Shown: in pieces, positions 33,041 through 43,936 of the stretch | Layout of the letters: each line of letters opens with the position of its first letter | How positions within the stretch are numbered: position 1 is the first letter of the stretch | Origin: Coriolopsis trogii | Lineage: Eukaryota > Basidiomycota > Agaricomycetes > Polyporales > Polyporaceae | DNA: 64,000 nt | Direction of reading: 5' to 3' | Assembly (NCBI GenBank): GCA_020543525.1 | Contig: JAHYIO010000003.1 | Location: forward strand, 1 to 64,000 | The notes under the pieces: model-generated | The model's input: the letters and a program-made list of their open reading frames with translations, nothing else | The model's database searches: none | What the model was told of the DNA's origin: nothing | Translations under genes and position numbers: made by a program

Positions 33041-34364
33041 ATGTCACAGACTGTACTATTCCAAGGCGACGTTCCGCCCGCTGTTCAAAGGCAAATCATC
33101 GAGTTTAGCGACTTCCACCTCAAGGATGTTAGTTTCGCCCGCACGACGGGCCAAAAGCTCGTCCTCAAAGAGGCGTCCGTCTTCAAACGCGCAGAAGACA
33201 GGAAACTCCACTCAAAACTCGTATACGAGATCAACGTAGGAGAAGGTTCGTTAATATACGCCCGCTGTCACGTTCCATCTCCGAAACTGATCCTTGTTCG
33301 TTCATCTCTGTTTGCGCGTCCTATTCCAACGACCGGCAACGTGTCTCGCGAATCCATCATGCGATGACGTCTGCACCCGCGCATCTCTACGCGCGCTCCA
33401 TGTCCGGCCATCTGCACTGCATTGCACCCTCCAGATATGCTGAACCGCCAGCACACCTTGCACGGCGGATGCACAGCATTCCTCGTTGACGTGTGAGCCG
33501 CCCTAAGCTCTTACGAACCTCCCCAGCTTCCTCCGTCCATTCATCCGCGCATCCATTCATATTCAGCCCGAGTCCCGTGCCTGTCTCTTTCCGCCGCTCT
33601 TCTTCCCTGCGATCCGATCCTGCCTGACGGGCGTTCTGACACGCGCGTTTCACAGATGCTCGTCGGTCGGGCTCGCGTTCCTAGCCATGGTCCAGGGCCG
33701 CCCGTCCGACTTTGTCTCGCAGACGATCGTCACGACCTACCACGCCCCCGCGCCTCTGTGAGTCCACCTGTCCTCTGGCCTACAATGTCCCCGCAGAACT
33801 GACCCCCATCGCGGTCCTTCCCTGATTGCAGAGGCGCCAAACTGAACATCATCAGCACGACGACGTCATTCGGCGCACGGACGGTCGCTTCGCGAGTCGA
33901 GGTGGGTTCTCTCAACCATCTCGTCTTCGCGCGCTGCACACATCTCGCTGTTCCGAACGTGCCGGAACCCGAGTTCGGAGAGAAGGTCTCTTCGCGTCCG
34001 ACGCCGCCCCTCCGGACCCGGGTACTCGCCAATAACCGTTGTGCGTTGCGCCTCGTCGTTGAGAACGACTTGACCATCATGTTCTCTGTCCTCACGCCGC
34101 CTCCACCTCTCCACGCTCCCCATGTTCTCCTCCATGCCACCCGTCCAGGTTGCGAAACGCCGACGCTGACCACTGAAACAGATCTGGGACGTGACGCACG
34201 GCCGGCTGTGCGTCACCGGAGTGCACAACAAGATGGCGCCGAAGATGCCCACGCCGACGCCCCAGGACGAACGCCGGGTGCGCAGTCAGAACCAGACGCA
34301 GGAGCGGGAGCGGGAGCGGGAGCAGGTGCAGGTGCAGGTGCAGATGGCGCAGGCGCGGTTGTAG
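33041..34364 (+). CDS. Hotdog-fold thioesterase (PaaI/THEM2-like), copy 3
   Basis: ATG 33,041 begins MSQTVLFQGDVPPAVQRQII, and exon 1 ends at 33,245. Exon 2 carries NRQHTLHGGCTAFLVD, exon 3 CSSVGLAFLAMVQGRPSDFV and TTYHAPAPL, exon 4 STTTSFGARTVASRVE, and exon 5 IWDVTHGRLCVTGVHNKMAP. Exon boundaries and phases equal those of copies 1 and 2. The catalytic-type Asp after HGGC is present. Unlike the others, the C-terminus has a long polar tail with a low-complexity EREREREQVQVQVQ segment encoded by a GGGAGC/GGTGCA repeat, apparently a late expansion. Introns here are larger (about 110-200 bases). It is followed by a GFYA fragment on the opposite strand, the same pairing as at 22-23 kb. Confidence 0.85.
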
Positions 34365-34734
34365 ATGGACGTCGCGCTCCGACCGTTGTGGCAGGTCCGA
34401 GCTTGAACGTGAACTTGATTTTGTGTATTGTGTATCATAATGCATCGGAGTACTCTCGTCTCGTCTCCCAGATCAGCCTAGTTCCTGCCAACCTTGAAGT
34501 TGGGGCGGCGTAGTCCTCATCTTGAGGCTCTCAGTGGCACTCCAGTTCGGCCGACAGCGCTTGAGAGTCCTCTGGACAGTGATGCGCGTTAAAGCCGTAG
34601 CAGGGCAATGTTTCTATGTGCTCAGATATACTCTCGAGACTCGTTGACCCGTTGCCCTCGTTCGCTCAATCCAAGTGTCAGCAAGATGTCGAGATCCAGG
34701 TGCAACAGTAGTATTATTTCAATAGCAAGCGGAT

Positions 34735-34840
34735 GGACAGGCAGATTCGATGGCATCCCGGTTGGCGTAGAAGCCAAAGTAGTGGTCCCTGGCACGGGTG
34801 AGTTCCCCGGGTTCTGGCCATGGTGTGCAGTCGACTCGGC
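34735..34840 (-). pseudogene. GFYA-family fragment, copy 3
   Basis: On the minus strand VDCTPWPEPGELTRARDHYF continues to GFYANRDAIE and then stops matching the family; a stop follows. Only the core's first ~35 residues survive. It lies where the complete sibling lies in the second unit of the duplicated block (36,800-37,561). Confidence 0.7.
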
Positions 34841-35139
34841 ACACGAGCAGACAAAGAACCCACGAATGGCTCTTGTTTCTCCGACACAAAGCCCGAGATG
34901 GTGGATGATATTGATATGATATGCGATGCAAACTCGCGCATGGCGCGTGCTGGGTTAATTCAAGCGGGGCTGCGGGCGCGACCTTGCAGCGCTGGCAGAA
35001 ATAGGCGCGCCTCGCACCAAGAATCGAACCACCATCATCAGGACAAGATGAATGAACGATGTGTAGGTCCTCACTTTGGCTCATGAATGCTCTGCCACAC
35101 ACCATGACATCCCTAATCCGAACTTTCTCCGCACTGTAG

Positions 35140-35724
35140 CTCGACGTAACCCCCACCGGGAGCGATGCACGCACCACTGCGGAAACTCTGAATGCGCCAA
35201 CACATGACAGCCCCAGTCCGGCCTCAGCTGGCGGTTCCTCTCCCTCGGACGATGGCGACTGGATTACGGAGGGTTCCTCGGATGAAGACGAGCCTCCAAC
35301 CAAGCGTATTGCAAAGCCTGCCCGAGTCGACTGTACACCACTACCTCGAGTCAAACCCTCCCGGAGGGAAGACTATTGGTACGGCTTCTACGCCGACCGT
35401 GGCGTCGTTCAGGAAGCCTTCATCCGCAATTGGCCCGACAAGTTCAACAAGGACGACGATTACTGGGGGCTGATGAACCTGGCGTTCCGACACTTCATGT
35501 TCATCACCGACTACCAACCCCTCACTCTTCAAACCGGTCTCGTATCCCGTCGTGCGCAGGAGCTGATTCCCGGCGTTATCGAGGATATAGGCAGCGAGGT
35601 CTGCGTGATAGGCTTATTTTCCTACACGCGCAGCGGACTCGCCGACAGGCCGTTGCAAGAAGCTGTCGACCAGATAGCACGAATCCTCGGTACAAAACCG
35701 ATCTGGTGGAAGACTGTCCCGTGA
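35140..35724 (+). CDS. GFYA-family hypothetical protein
   Basis: After a CACTGTAG acceptor at 35,139 an uninterrupted frame encodes a Ser/Asp/Glu-rich lead (SSPSDDGDW...GSSDEDEPPTKR), then DCTPLPR, YWYGFYADRGVVQEAFIRNW, DDYWGLMNLAFRHF, SRRAQELIPGVIEDIG and GTKPIWWKTVP with a TGA at 35,722. It is the most diverged sibling: the PEPG element is PLPRVKP and AYMSQ has become VSRRAQ. The short first exon (14-15 codons elsewhere) could not be fixed; a candidate ATG lies near 35,049. It sits head-to-head with the fragment at 34,735. Confidence 0.55.
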   Translation, partial: LDVTPTGSDARTTAETLNAPTHDSPSPASAGGSSPSDDGDWITEGSSDEDEPPTKRIAKPARVDCTPLPRVKPSRREDYWYGFYADRGVVQEAFIRNWPDKFNKDDDYWGLMNLAFRHFMFITDYQPLTLQTGLVSRRAQELIPGVIEDIGSEVCVIGLFSYTRSGLADRPLQEAVDQIARILGTKPIWWKTVP

Positions 35725-36034
35725 GACGTGAGTAATGTGACCATGACGATTCTTTGTTTCTTGTTGTAGACGTACCTTCCTGTTGCATCTGGGCGGAGTC
35801 CTAGCTACACGTGGTCGATGCGTCCGATCGCGAACACCTGGAGTCACTGGGAGGCTGACTTCATGCACTCACGCTCCAGCGTAGCCGTGGTGATTGAGCA
35901 ATTTCTGCCTTACGGCTTGCTCTCCGTGTGACATTTTCCCTTTACTTCCACGTTCATGCCCACGCCGACAACTATGCACACGCTCTTGTCTGCCTTCATC
36001 CCTCCTCCGTGTACGCTGCTAAGACTGAGCGCTC

Positions 36035-36180
36035 AACAGATCCAGGACGTGACACACCGTCGACGGTGCGTCACCGGGGAGCACGGCAGTCGGATGACTG
36101 TACCCATGCCGACGCTTAAGTAGACGAATGCAGGAGCGGGAGCAGCTGTAGATGGTGACGCAGGTGCGGTTAGACCACTG
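36035..36180 (+). pseudogene. Remnant of a thioesterase last exon
   Basis: After an AACAG acceptor-like site the text IQDVTHRRRCVTG and MPTLK is a decayed copy of IWDVTHGRLCVTG...MPTP of copy 3. It continues into the same GGGAGC and GCAGGTGCGG low-complexity text and the same downstream sequence. Upstream exons are absent. It belongs to the second unit of a tandem duplication. Confidence 0.75.
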
Positions 36181-36799
36181 CGGCGTTTCCGAGCTTGAGT
36201 TCGGACTTGTATGGTTATATCATTCGACTTTCTCGTGTCCTACACACCCCTAGCTCCGGTCACAGATATTTCGAAGCAACCGCCTAGGAGCTAGGCATTA
36301 TCACACGAGTCCCATGTATGGTTGACATACCATGTCACCGTGGACGACGTGATATACAGCCCGCCTCCTGTCGAGACTTGAGAGCTGTCCGGACAGTGGT
36401 TCATCGATCAACATGATGGTTTCATGCGCTCAGCTTCGACGCCGGAATGTGAAACCGGATCATTGCCACTGTTCGTTCCCGTTCGCTCAATCGAATGTCA
36501 GTCTAGGTAGCCTCGAGATAAAGGTACAATGATAGGATCATTTCAATAGCAAACAAATCGAAAGCCAGACGGAGGAGGACATGACACGACGGTAACAGGG
36601 ACCGAACGGCGATGGAGACAATCAGAAAACAATACACGTGATGCAGAACTACGTGAAATGACAGGACGGCCAACTCATCAGACCGGAGTCTATGTCGCGG
36701 AAGTCAACCATCCATAGCTCAATGACGGCGATGCATGACGCATACCGATGCCCACGGAACTTGGCATTCAATGCAAGGGCATCAGGGAGCCTGTACAAT

Positions 36800-37561
36800 G
36801 GCACAGGAGCGTCGAAAACGTCGTCGGTAAAAACATACACACCAATGCCTTGACCTCCCACCAGATCGGCTTCGTGCAGAGAATCTCTGCAATCTAGTCA
36901 ACAGCCTTCTGCGTAGGCCTATTGGCAAGCGCACTATGTGTAAGCGGGAACAGTCCCAGGAACACGACAGTCGCGTCGATCTCCTCATCGGCGGCTTCAG
37001 GTATGTAGTCCTTGGCTCGCTGCGACATGTACGCGAGGTGAAGGTCAAGGCGAGAGTAGCCAGTGATGTCCTTCAAGTAATCAACAGCCAGATGGAGGAA
37101 AAACCAGTCGTTCTCGTCGCAAGGCCTGGGTATAGCAGGCCATCTGCGATTGAAAGCCTTCTGGATGACGCCCTTATCGGCGTAAGAGCCAAAGAAGAGA
37201 CCCGCATCTCGAGAGCGGGTGAGTTCACCCGGTTCGGGCCAAGGCGTACAGTTGACTGGACGATCACGCCTGGCAGACGAGCCCCCGCGGCGGGAGGACT
37301 TGCTCGGCTTAGACTTCGCGCTCCGAATCGGCGCTGCCGTCTCAACGCTCGAGTCGGGACCTGCGAGCGAACTTTGGCGGAAATAGTCAGGGAAGAACTC
37401 GAAGCGATGCCGCCGCCGGGGTTGTGGACGGGGTCGAGCGACTTCGCATCCGTATCGTGCTCAGGCTGTCTCCGAGAATTAGATGACTCATGTGTGCAGC
37501 CTGCAAGAGGAACACTCACAGTTGGCTCTTCTATATCTGGAACGACGACAATGGATGTCAT
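36800..37561 (-). pseudogene. GFYA-family pseudogene, copy 5
   Basis: ATG 37,561 begins a 14-codon exon MTSIVVVPDIEEPT and a GTGAGT donor, matching the layout of the 25,876 gene. The core reads CTPWPEPGELTRSRDAGLFF, GSYADKGVIQKAFNRRWP, LHLAYMSQRAKDYIPEAADE and ANRPTQKAVD, then an in-frame TAG (36,894), then ILCTKPIWWEVKAL and a donor GTGTGT. In addition, the frame of the acidic lead and the frame of the core differ by one base near 37,420. A stop plus a frame change make it a recent pseudogene that still shows every family motif. Confidence 0.7.
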
Positions 37562-38768
37562 GATCTGGAATATACGCAACTTGGAAGCTCTGGAACAAGC
37601 CTTAGCGTGGTGAAGACACGACCCGAGATGCGCTGGCAGAAGTCAACGCTTGCCTGAGTTCGTGAGAATGGCGGATGGTATGAATTCGCATCATAGCTCG
37701 GCTCGAGCCCGACACCCCACTACTGGTAAGTTTTGCGCCATTCTAGACATTGTGGTGGTATCCAGGTCATTCGCGTGGTTGACCACCCAGCGTGAATGAC
37801 ATCACTACGATAGTGTTAGCATATAGGGTGTGGACGTCGTGCCGAGGATGGCTTATGATGCGTTGATCGCGACAAGAAAGCGAGCAGGTCGCTGTCGCAC
37901 GACCGAGTGACTATCCATCTGCTGTCTCGTGGGCGACCTTCGATCGTACCTGGGCAGCCATATCCAAGAGCGACATAACTCTGAATCCGCCATGGAGAGC
38001 GAACTGGGAATATGAGGGGCTCAAACATGCAAGCGAAAGTGGGTCGTCAGACCGAGGAACAATCTCACGATGTATGAAGCCACACACAGTATGGACGTCT
38101 TTCTGCGACATCCCCGGGGAAGGGAAAAGCAGCTTTTGACATAGAATGCTAGACTCGCAAGTGCGATACGGAGGTAGCAATTAAATTGTATCTAAGAGGA
38201 GCTCACCGGAAACATATTCGCGTAAGGGAAGCATGATACCTCCCGGAACGGATCGGTGTGTGTGTTGGGCTATACGCGACTATCAGTCAATCGTCTCTGA
38301 CTACAACAGACAGTTCGACCGACATTTATGCCTTTCGTCCAACTTGCAAGAATCCATTCATCGTTTCTCGTTCGACCGCAAATGGGATGCAACATAGGTG
38401 AGCGACATCAATAGTCCACATACACACACCTTGTCTTACATACGAACACCAGAGAATGCTGCGAAGGAGCAGGAACATGGCAGGAAAAGGCAGGAAGAGA
38501 TGACCGACCGTACTACTATCGTATTGCGAGGCTATTGGGGGGACGACGTAACATAAGAGAAGAAACTCCGCACCGCATAGTCCGCCTAGCAGCATCGCCG
38601 CGGACATCGTATACTGAGAGACCATATGTAGCGCGTATGTGAGTCAAGGGATGATGGTGAAAGGACAAGGTATGGATGGGACGGACTGGTAACACATCCG
38701 TTTGGTGCGTCGGCGCGGGTTGCTTCATCCATCGGATCGTAGCTGGTGAGTGTTCGACGCAGCAGCCA
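37562..38768. other. Stretch without a recognised gene
   Basis: Two minus-strand frames of 89 and 99 codons (37,911-38,180 and 38,326-38,625) occur, the second hydrophobic, but neither has a recognised family or splice support. Confidence 0.35.
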
Positions 38769-40298
38769 CTACAAGAAATCTTCGGCTCTTGCACGCTTCT
38801 TGCCCCGCATTTCCTCCGAGGGAACATTCGGCACTGGTCCCTCTGCAGTACCGTTCTGTGCGGAGGGAGGCGCAAAGTAGTACTTCGGATGTCTAGAGCG
38901 CACCTCTTCCTTTGTGGGAGTCAGCAAGTCGTCGATGAAGAGTAGACATGGGACTGACCGGTGAGAAGTTCGCATCGGCCCACTTCAATACAGTTCCCTT
39001 CTTGAAGGGCGGGTTGACCTGGGCAAGACTTGGATTCGGCAACACAAGCGGTGGAGGGGGTACTGTAGAGGCTGGTTGCGATGTTTCGTTCGAGGAAGCT
39101 GACTGAGCCATGGACGCTGGAGGAGCTCCTGCGCCCGCAGAGCCAGGCATGGGAGGCATACCGGGTGCACCCGGCCCGCCCGGAGGAGGGGGTGACATTG
39201 ATGACGCACCAGGAGGTGGAGGCATCGGCATGCCCGGAGGGAGGACACCTGGAGGCGGTGAAAAGCCGGGAGGAGGGATACCAGGGACACCGGGAGGGAG
39301 GAAAGGAGGAGGGAAAGGAGGTCTCACACCTGGTGGGAACGGCGGCGCCCCAGGAGGCATCATGCCTGGTGGCGGCGATCCAGCGAATGGCGGAGGGATT
39401 GGCGGGAACCCGGGCGGTGGCGGCATGCTGATAGGGACATAAGACATTGAATGTAGGGACGAGGGGGGCAGTACATACCCTGGGGGTAGCGGCATTCCTG
39501 GTAGAGGGAAGGGCGGCTGCCCTGGGAAACCTGGAGGAGGAACTCCCGGCATGAACGGAGGCGCACCTGGAGGCATGATAGGAGGGACGCCTGGTGGAGA
39601 CATGACGGGAGGCGGAACGATGGGGGTGGGGGGAGCAGCGTATGTCTGTGAGGGAGCAGCATATACGGCACCTGATGCAACTTCATGGACGGGTGCAGCA
39701 ATGGCTTCAGAGGCGCCCATAAGGGCTTTGTGAGCCTCGAGTTGCGCCTTGAGCTCATCCTCGGAGAGGGGACGGTTTTCGACCTTGGGACGCTTGGCCT
39801 GTGGTTGAGTAATAGAACCGGGATTAAGACCTAGCTCGATCTCCTTACGTCGCTTGTAGTCGGCGACGTCGGGTGCAGGAATGCCTTCCATGCCGAAGAT
39901 TTCGACTTCGTAGCCATCACGGCCGGGCAAAGCGTTCTCGATACGAGGAAGACTGGCCAAACCATCAGATGTGTGTCATGTGGGACGCGAAGACACTCAC
40001 TTCTCTGGCTCCAATTTGTGTACTTGTTGGATATGGACAGCTAGACCACCCGCGGTGTTGAGACGACGCGGACACATATTGCACTTGAAGTGCTTAGCCT
40101 TCTGGTGCTGCATCAGCACTGGCAAGAAGGTCAGCAAGATGGCTCGAGGACCACCAGAGATGCGACTTGCCTTTCTCATCCTCGAACTCCCTCTCACAAT
40201 ACCAGCACCAGGGACGGAGAACCTGGTGATTTCTGAGTATGAGTGGCAGCTCTGCGAAACGCTACGTTACGAACCTGCTTGTTCTTTTTCTTCGCCAT
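38769..40298 (-). CDS. BuGZ/ZNF207-like zinc-finger protein
   Basis: The start codon at 40,298 opens an 8-codon exon (MAKKKNKQ). Exon 2 is 40,171-40,222, exon 3 is 40,001-40,118, exon 4 runs from 39,952, and the last exon ends at 38,769. Two C2H2 fingers are seen: C14/C17-H30/H35 ([13 protein letters not shown]) and C38/C41-H54/H59 ([20 protein letters not shown]). They are followed by the family segment [20 protein letters not shown] and DVADYKRRK, then a Pro/Gly/Met-rich disordered half and an end HPKYYFAPP...[10 protein letters not shown]. Animal BuGZ binds microtubules and Bub3 and also spliceosomal proteins; I see no clear Bub3-binding motif here. Intron 2 (40,119-40,170) is GC-AG, required by the frame. 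A 51-base GTATGT...CAG segment (39,428-39,478) inside the Pro-rich region keeps the frame whether spliced or not. Confidence 0.85.
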
Positions 40299-40668
40299 TA
40301 CTACCGCGTCTGGAACGAGAAAGCGAGGGGGTGACTTGAGACGGTGTCGGGGGTGGTGGTCGACGTCGTCGAGGGCGTTGGGCGCGGGAAAGTTTGCACT
40401 GGAAATCTGGCGGAGATTGGGCGGAGGTAGACAGAGTCTCAGCCCTGGTTTGCGGAGCTGGTCGGAGTCAAAACAAGCGCGGCATTGGCCGGAGCGGGGC
40501 CGAAGGGTCGGGAGCGTTATCTGGTGTTGGAGGACGTGCTGAACGTGTCCGCGGTCGAGCTCCACGATGATAACACTCTGTGAGGTCCACGGAATATGAA
40601 CACATCGTGCCCAGACGGTCGCACACAACTTGGTCTCATACCCCACTCTCGCCCTCAAGGCCTCAACA
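40299..40668. promoter_or_regulatory. Divergent promoter between BuGZ-like and hydrolase genes
   Basis: The two start codons face away from each other across 370 bases, so both promoters must share this stretch. No TATA-like box stands out. The minus-strand side is T/C-rich near the BuGZ-like ATG. Confidence 0.5.
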
Positions 40669-42594
40669 ATGATTGGGGACTCCTTCCCAGAATACGTCTT
40701 CATACGACTCTCTATCCTTGCCCTCCGGTTGATTGCCCCACTCAGCATACTCTACCTAGCGTTGAGCTGGTACTACCATCACTTCCTGTATTCACACTGG
40801 CTTAGCATATATGCGGCTGCAGAAGCAGCCTTCTATCTCTTCGTCTTTGTCCCGCGGATGAAGGTCCTCCAGAAGGTACGCACCAGAATCAGTCTTCAGA
40901 GAACAAGTCGGTCCTCTTTCCTTGACGTCGAATCAATGCATTCGAAGTTGCACTCGACATGACGGTTACAACCGCAACGGAGGGGAGACGCATGAAGATC
41001 ACAGTGACGCACAGCAGCCCTCTGGCGGAAGCTGAGCTCGCATGTGGTGGTTCAGCTCACAGCGCCACACACAATCGTCCTTGAAACTCTGGGCGGATAC
41101 ATACAGATGCACTTCACGTTGACATTCACAAACGTTGGCGTGGTGCTGTCTGCGCGAGCGGCGACGCGCAGTCGTTCTGGGGCACACCTGCCGGAATGCG
41201 GTTGGACTATCAATTCTGACTTTGACTCCTTAACAGGCCGCAACTCATCCATCGCTTCCTTCTAGAGAGGTTCGCGAGGCGTTGTTCGCGAAATGTTTCG
41301 CCAAGATCCGAGCTAGCGACAAGGCAACTGGGTGGTTCTTCTCGAGCCCGAGCGACAGAATCAAGCGCGAGAACATAACGGAATGGATCTTGTGGGCGAT
41401 ATTCGGCACGCATAGAAACGAGGTGAAGGAGGAATGGGCCGAGGAGATAGACTCCTATATCACGAAGATGGAGGAGCTCCTGGGCCACAAGATAGAGGAA
41501 GGAGTGGATAAGACCGTGCGCTGCATGAAGGTCACGTTGGATCCTGTAGACGCGATTCACAGACCGCTCTTGTGGTATCTGGTGAGTGGCACGACTCTCT
41601 CGTTCTGCTCCACGCTCACCTCGAGAAGATTGTGGCTGTGGTCGATACGTACACAGGCATCATCATGATGAGCAGTGGCTTCACCCACTACACCTCAGGT
41701 GACTGGACGACCTGCTTTCCCCCCCGGACCTTCACCGTATTCTCGAATAAGGCACCCCATCCCGACCTTATCTACTGGTTGAAACCGCACCGATCGACAA
41801 CGAAGGATCCCATCCTCTTTCTTCATGGTATTGGCGTACGTCCCTCAGTTGTCACCACCTATCCGCGCTGTCATTCACTGAATCTGTTATAGATCGGCCT
41901 CTGGCCGTACGTACCTTTCTTCCAAGACCTTGCTGCCTCCGATCCCGATGTGGGCATCATCGCAATCGAGAACCTGTCCATCAGCATGCACATTACTCGT
42001 CCTCCGCTCTCCCGCGAAGCCATGCTCGAAGCGCTTGCCGAGCTCCTCGACGCCCACGACATACAACGCGTTGTCATCGCCTCCCATTCCTACGGCACAG
42101 TCACGGCCGCACACATCATGCGCGACCCTGCGCTTTGCGCGCGTGTGAGCGCATGGCAGTTTGTCGACCCAATACCCTTCCTACTCCACATACCCGCTGT
42201 CGCGTACAACTTCGTCTACCGCCCCCCATGCCGCGCCAACGAATGGCAGCTGTGGTACTTTGCGAGCCGCGATCCAGACATTGCGCGCACGCTCGCTCGG
42301 CACTTCTTCTGGGCGGAGAACATCCTATGGAAGGAAGACCTGGAGGGTAAGGACGTGTCTGTCGTCTTGAGCGGGAAGGACCAAATCGTCGATGCGAAGG
42401 AGGTGCGGCAGTATCTCACCGAAGAAGAGGACGTGGACGAGCCGCACTTCAGGTGGATGAAGGATAGATTGGAGGTCTTATATTACTCGGATCTAGACCA
42501 CGCGCAGGTCTTCGACACGAAGAAGCGTCGACGGCCGCTCGTTGATACCCTTCATGAATTCGCGATGCGGAAGTCGGTCTCGTCTGTCTCTTGA
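40669..42594 (+). CDS. Membrane-anchored alpha/beta hydrolase
   Basis: Exons 40,669-40,875, 41,237-41,581, 41,629-41,835 and 41,893-42,594 join in phase for 486 residues. The N-terminus has two hydrophobic segments (ILALRLIAPLSILYLALSWY and AAAEAAFYLFVFVP), so the enzyme is probably anchored in a membrane. The fold is marked by the oxyanion-side ILFLHGIG, the nucleophile elbow SHSYG (Ser319; Ser replaces the first Gly of GxSxG), an Asp candidate in SGKDQIVD and the His in SDLDHAQVF. The complete triad suggests an active esterase or lipase of unknown substrate. Intron 1 is 361 bases, several times the local norm; it may hide an unrecognised exon or an insertion. The 47- and 57-base later introns are normal. 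It shares its promoter region with the BuGZ-like gene. Confidence 0.82.
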
Positions 42595-42910
42595 GATCTG
42601 TTTTGACTATATTACGGATGTACCGAATATCTAACGACTCTATACATTGCAGTACCTACGTCGATTACTCGATGTGATGTACAGCTCGTATGTTTACTGC
42701 CGTTTTTGTGCGTGCCACAAGTACGATGGCCCGAGGCTTTGGGGAGGCAACATGAGCTTGTCAGCGCCCAGCAGGGCAGGCGGCGCAAACAGCAGTGGTC
42801 GGCAAGCGTCTGAGCAATCTGAGGACCTTAACGTATGTCATCACCAATCTCGTTATTAATGTACCTTCCCTGGGCCTACTCTGCTCTGCTCTCTTTCTCC
42901 CTTCGCGACT
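42595..42910. other. Hydrolase 3' / BTB 5' intergenic
   Basis: No gene is seen. The final 40 bases before ATG 42,911 are C/T-rich (CTCTGCTCTCTTTCTCCC), a typical fungal start context. Confidence 0.4.
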
Positions 42911-43936
42911 ATGTCTCAGATAGCTGAACCGATCGATGCACAGACTACGAAGCTTGCCCCATCTGCATCTGAGCTTCGCAGACACAACAAATATTGGCTC
43001 GATGATGGCTCCGTAATCCTCCGTGCACAAAATGATCTTTTCAAGGTTCATCAGACATTGCTGGACCAGCATATACCACGGCTCGCGTCCTCAACTCCTG
43101 CGAAAACGGCGGAGAATACGCGCATAGAAACCTTCGAGGGCCTTCCCGTCGTACACATACCGGACGAGCTCGAGGTCAGGAGTACAGATGTGGAGGCATT
43201 ATTGGAACATCTCTATCAAGACGCGTGAGTTCGCTTACCTGTTTCACAACCAAGGTCTGTATGATGTCCTTATGCTTGTGCAGCCCTCCTAGTGACGAAG
43301 TATCGCTCCGACGAGCAGCGTCTCTCTTCCGGATCTCGTCCAAGCAGCAGCTTGACTTTCCCGACATACATGACTCCACGATAGAGAAGTTGTGCGACAC
43401 AAGACCAGAGGACTTCTCCCGCCCACCACATGCAGAAGAGACTCTCGCACTCTCTGTCAAATACGACATCCCTTCGGTCGGTCCTTTGCTCCTGATACAC
43501 AGTGCGGGCGTTGACATCGCGATCTGCACAGATCCGGAAAGCCCTGTATTACAGCGTCGCGACGCACCCCCATGAACCCGATACATCGTCCTCCACACAC
43601 CCTTCGACACACCCGGAGCTGTCTCCCGAACTCTCCGCCCGCTGCGACGCGCTCCTCGAGAAGCTCATCGATTACTTCACCCCCGTCCTCTTCACCGTCG
43701 CAACGGCGGGCCACATGGCCTGCACGGACGTCTTCGCGGAGAAGTGGATGCCGCTCGTCATACAGCCCGCGCTCGAGGACAACGGGCTGTGTCGACCGCT
43801 GGAGACGCTGGAGAGGATCATCGCGATCGATTGGAAGACGGAGGGCTTGTGCGAGGAGTGTGTGAGGGATAAGACGGAGGAGTGGAGGGCGGAGCAGAGG
43901 ACTGTGTGGGCGAAGATCGATGAATGGCTGAGCTGA
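42911..43936 (+). CDS. BTB/POZ-domain protein
   Basis: Exon 1 (42,911-43,224) has the mushroom BTB layout: WLDDGSVILRAQNDLFKVHQ, TLLDQHIPRLAS, GLPVVHIPDE and DVEALLEHLYQDA. Exon 2 starts with the C that completes Ala and continues PPSDEVSLRRAASLFRISSK up to YDIPS. After a GTCGGT...GCACAG intron, exon 3 begins IRKALYYSVATHPHEPD. The end (EGLCEECVRDKTEEWRAEQR then TVWAKIDEWLS) is a Cys-containing helix common in these proteins. BTB proteins bridge to other proteins or cullin-3. The family is hugely expanded in agaricomycetes and its members' targets are unknown. The length, about 290 residues, is usual. Confidence 0.82.

Noticed and set aside
39110..39442. Glycine-rich plus-strand frame opposite the BuGZ-like gene
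   Set aside because: It is the reverse complement of the Pro/Met-rich coding region; the glycine pattern mirrors the proline codons.
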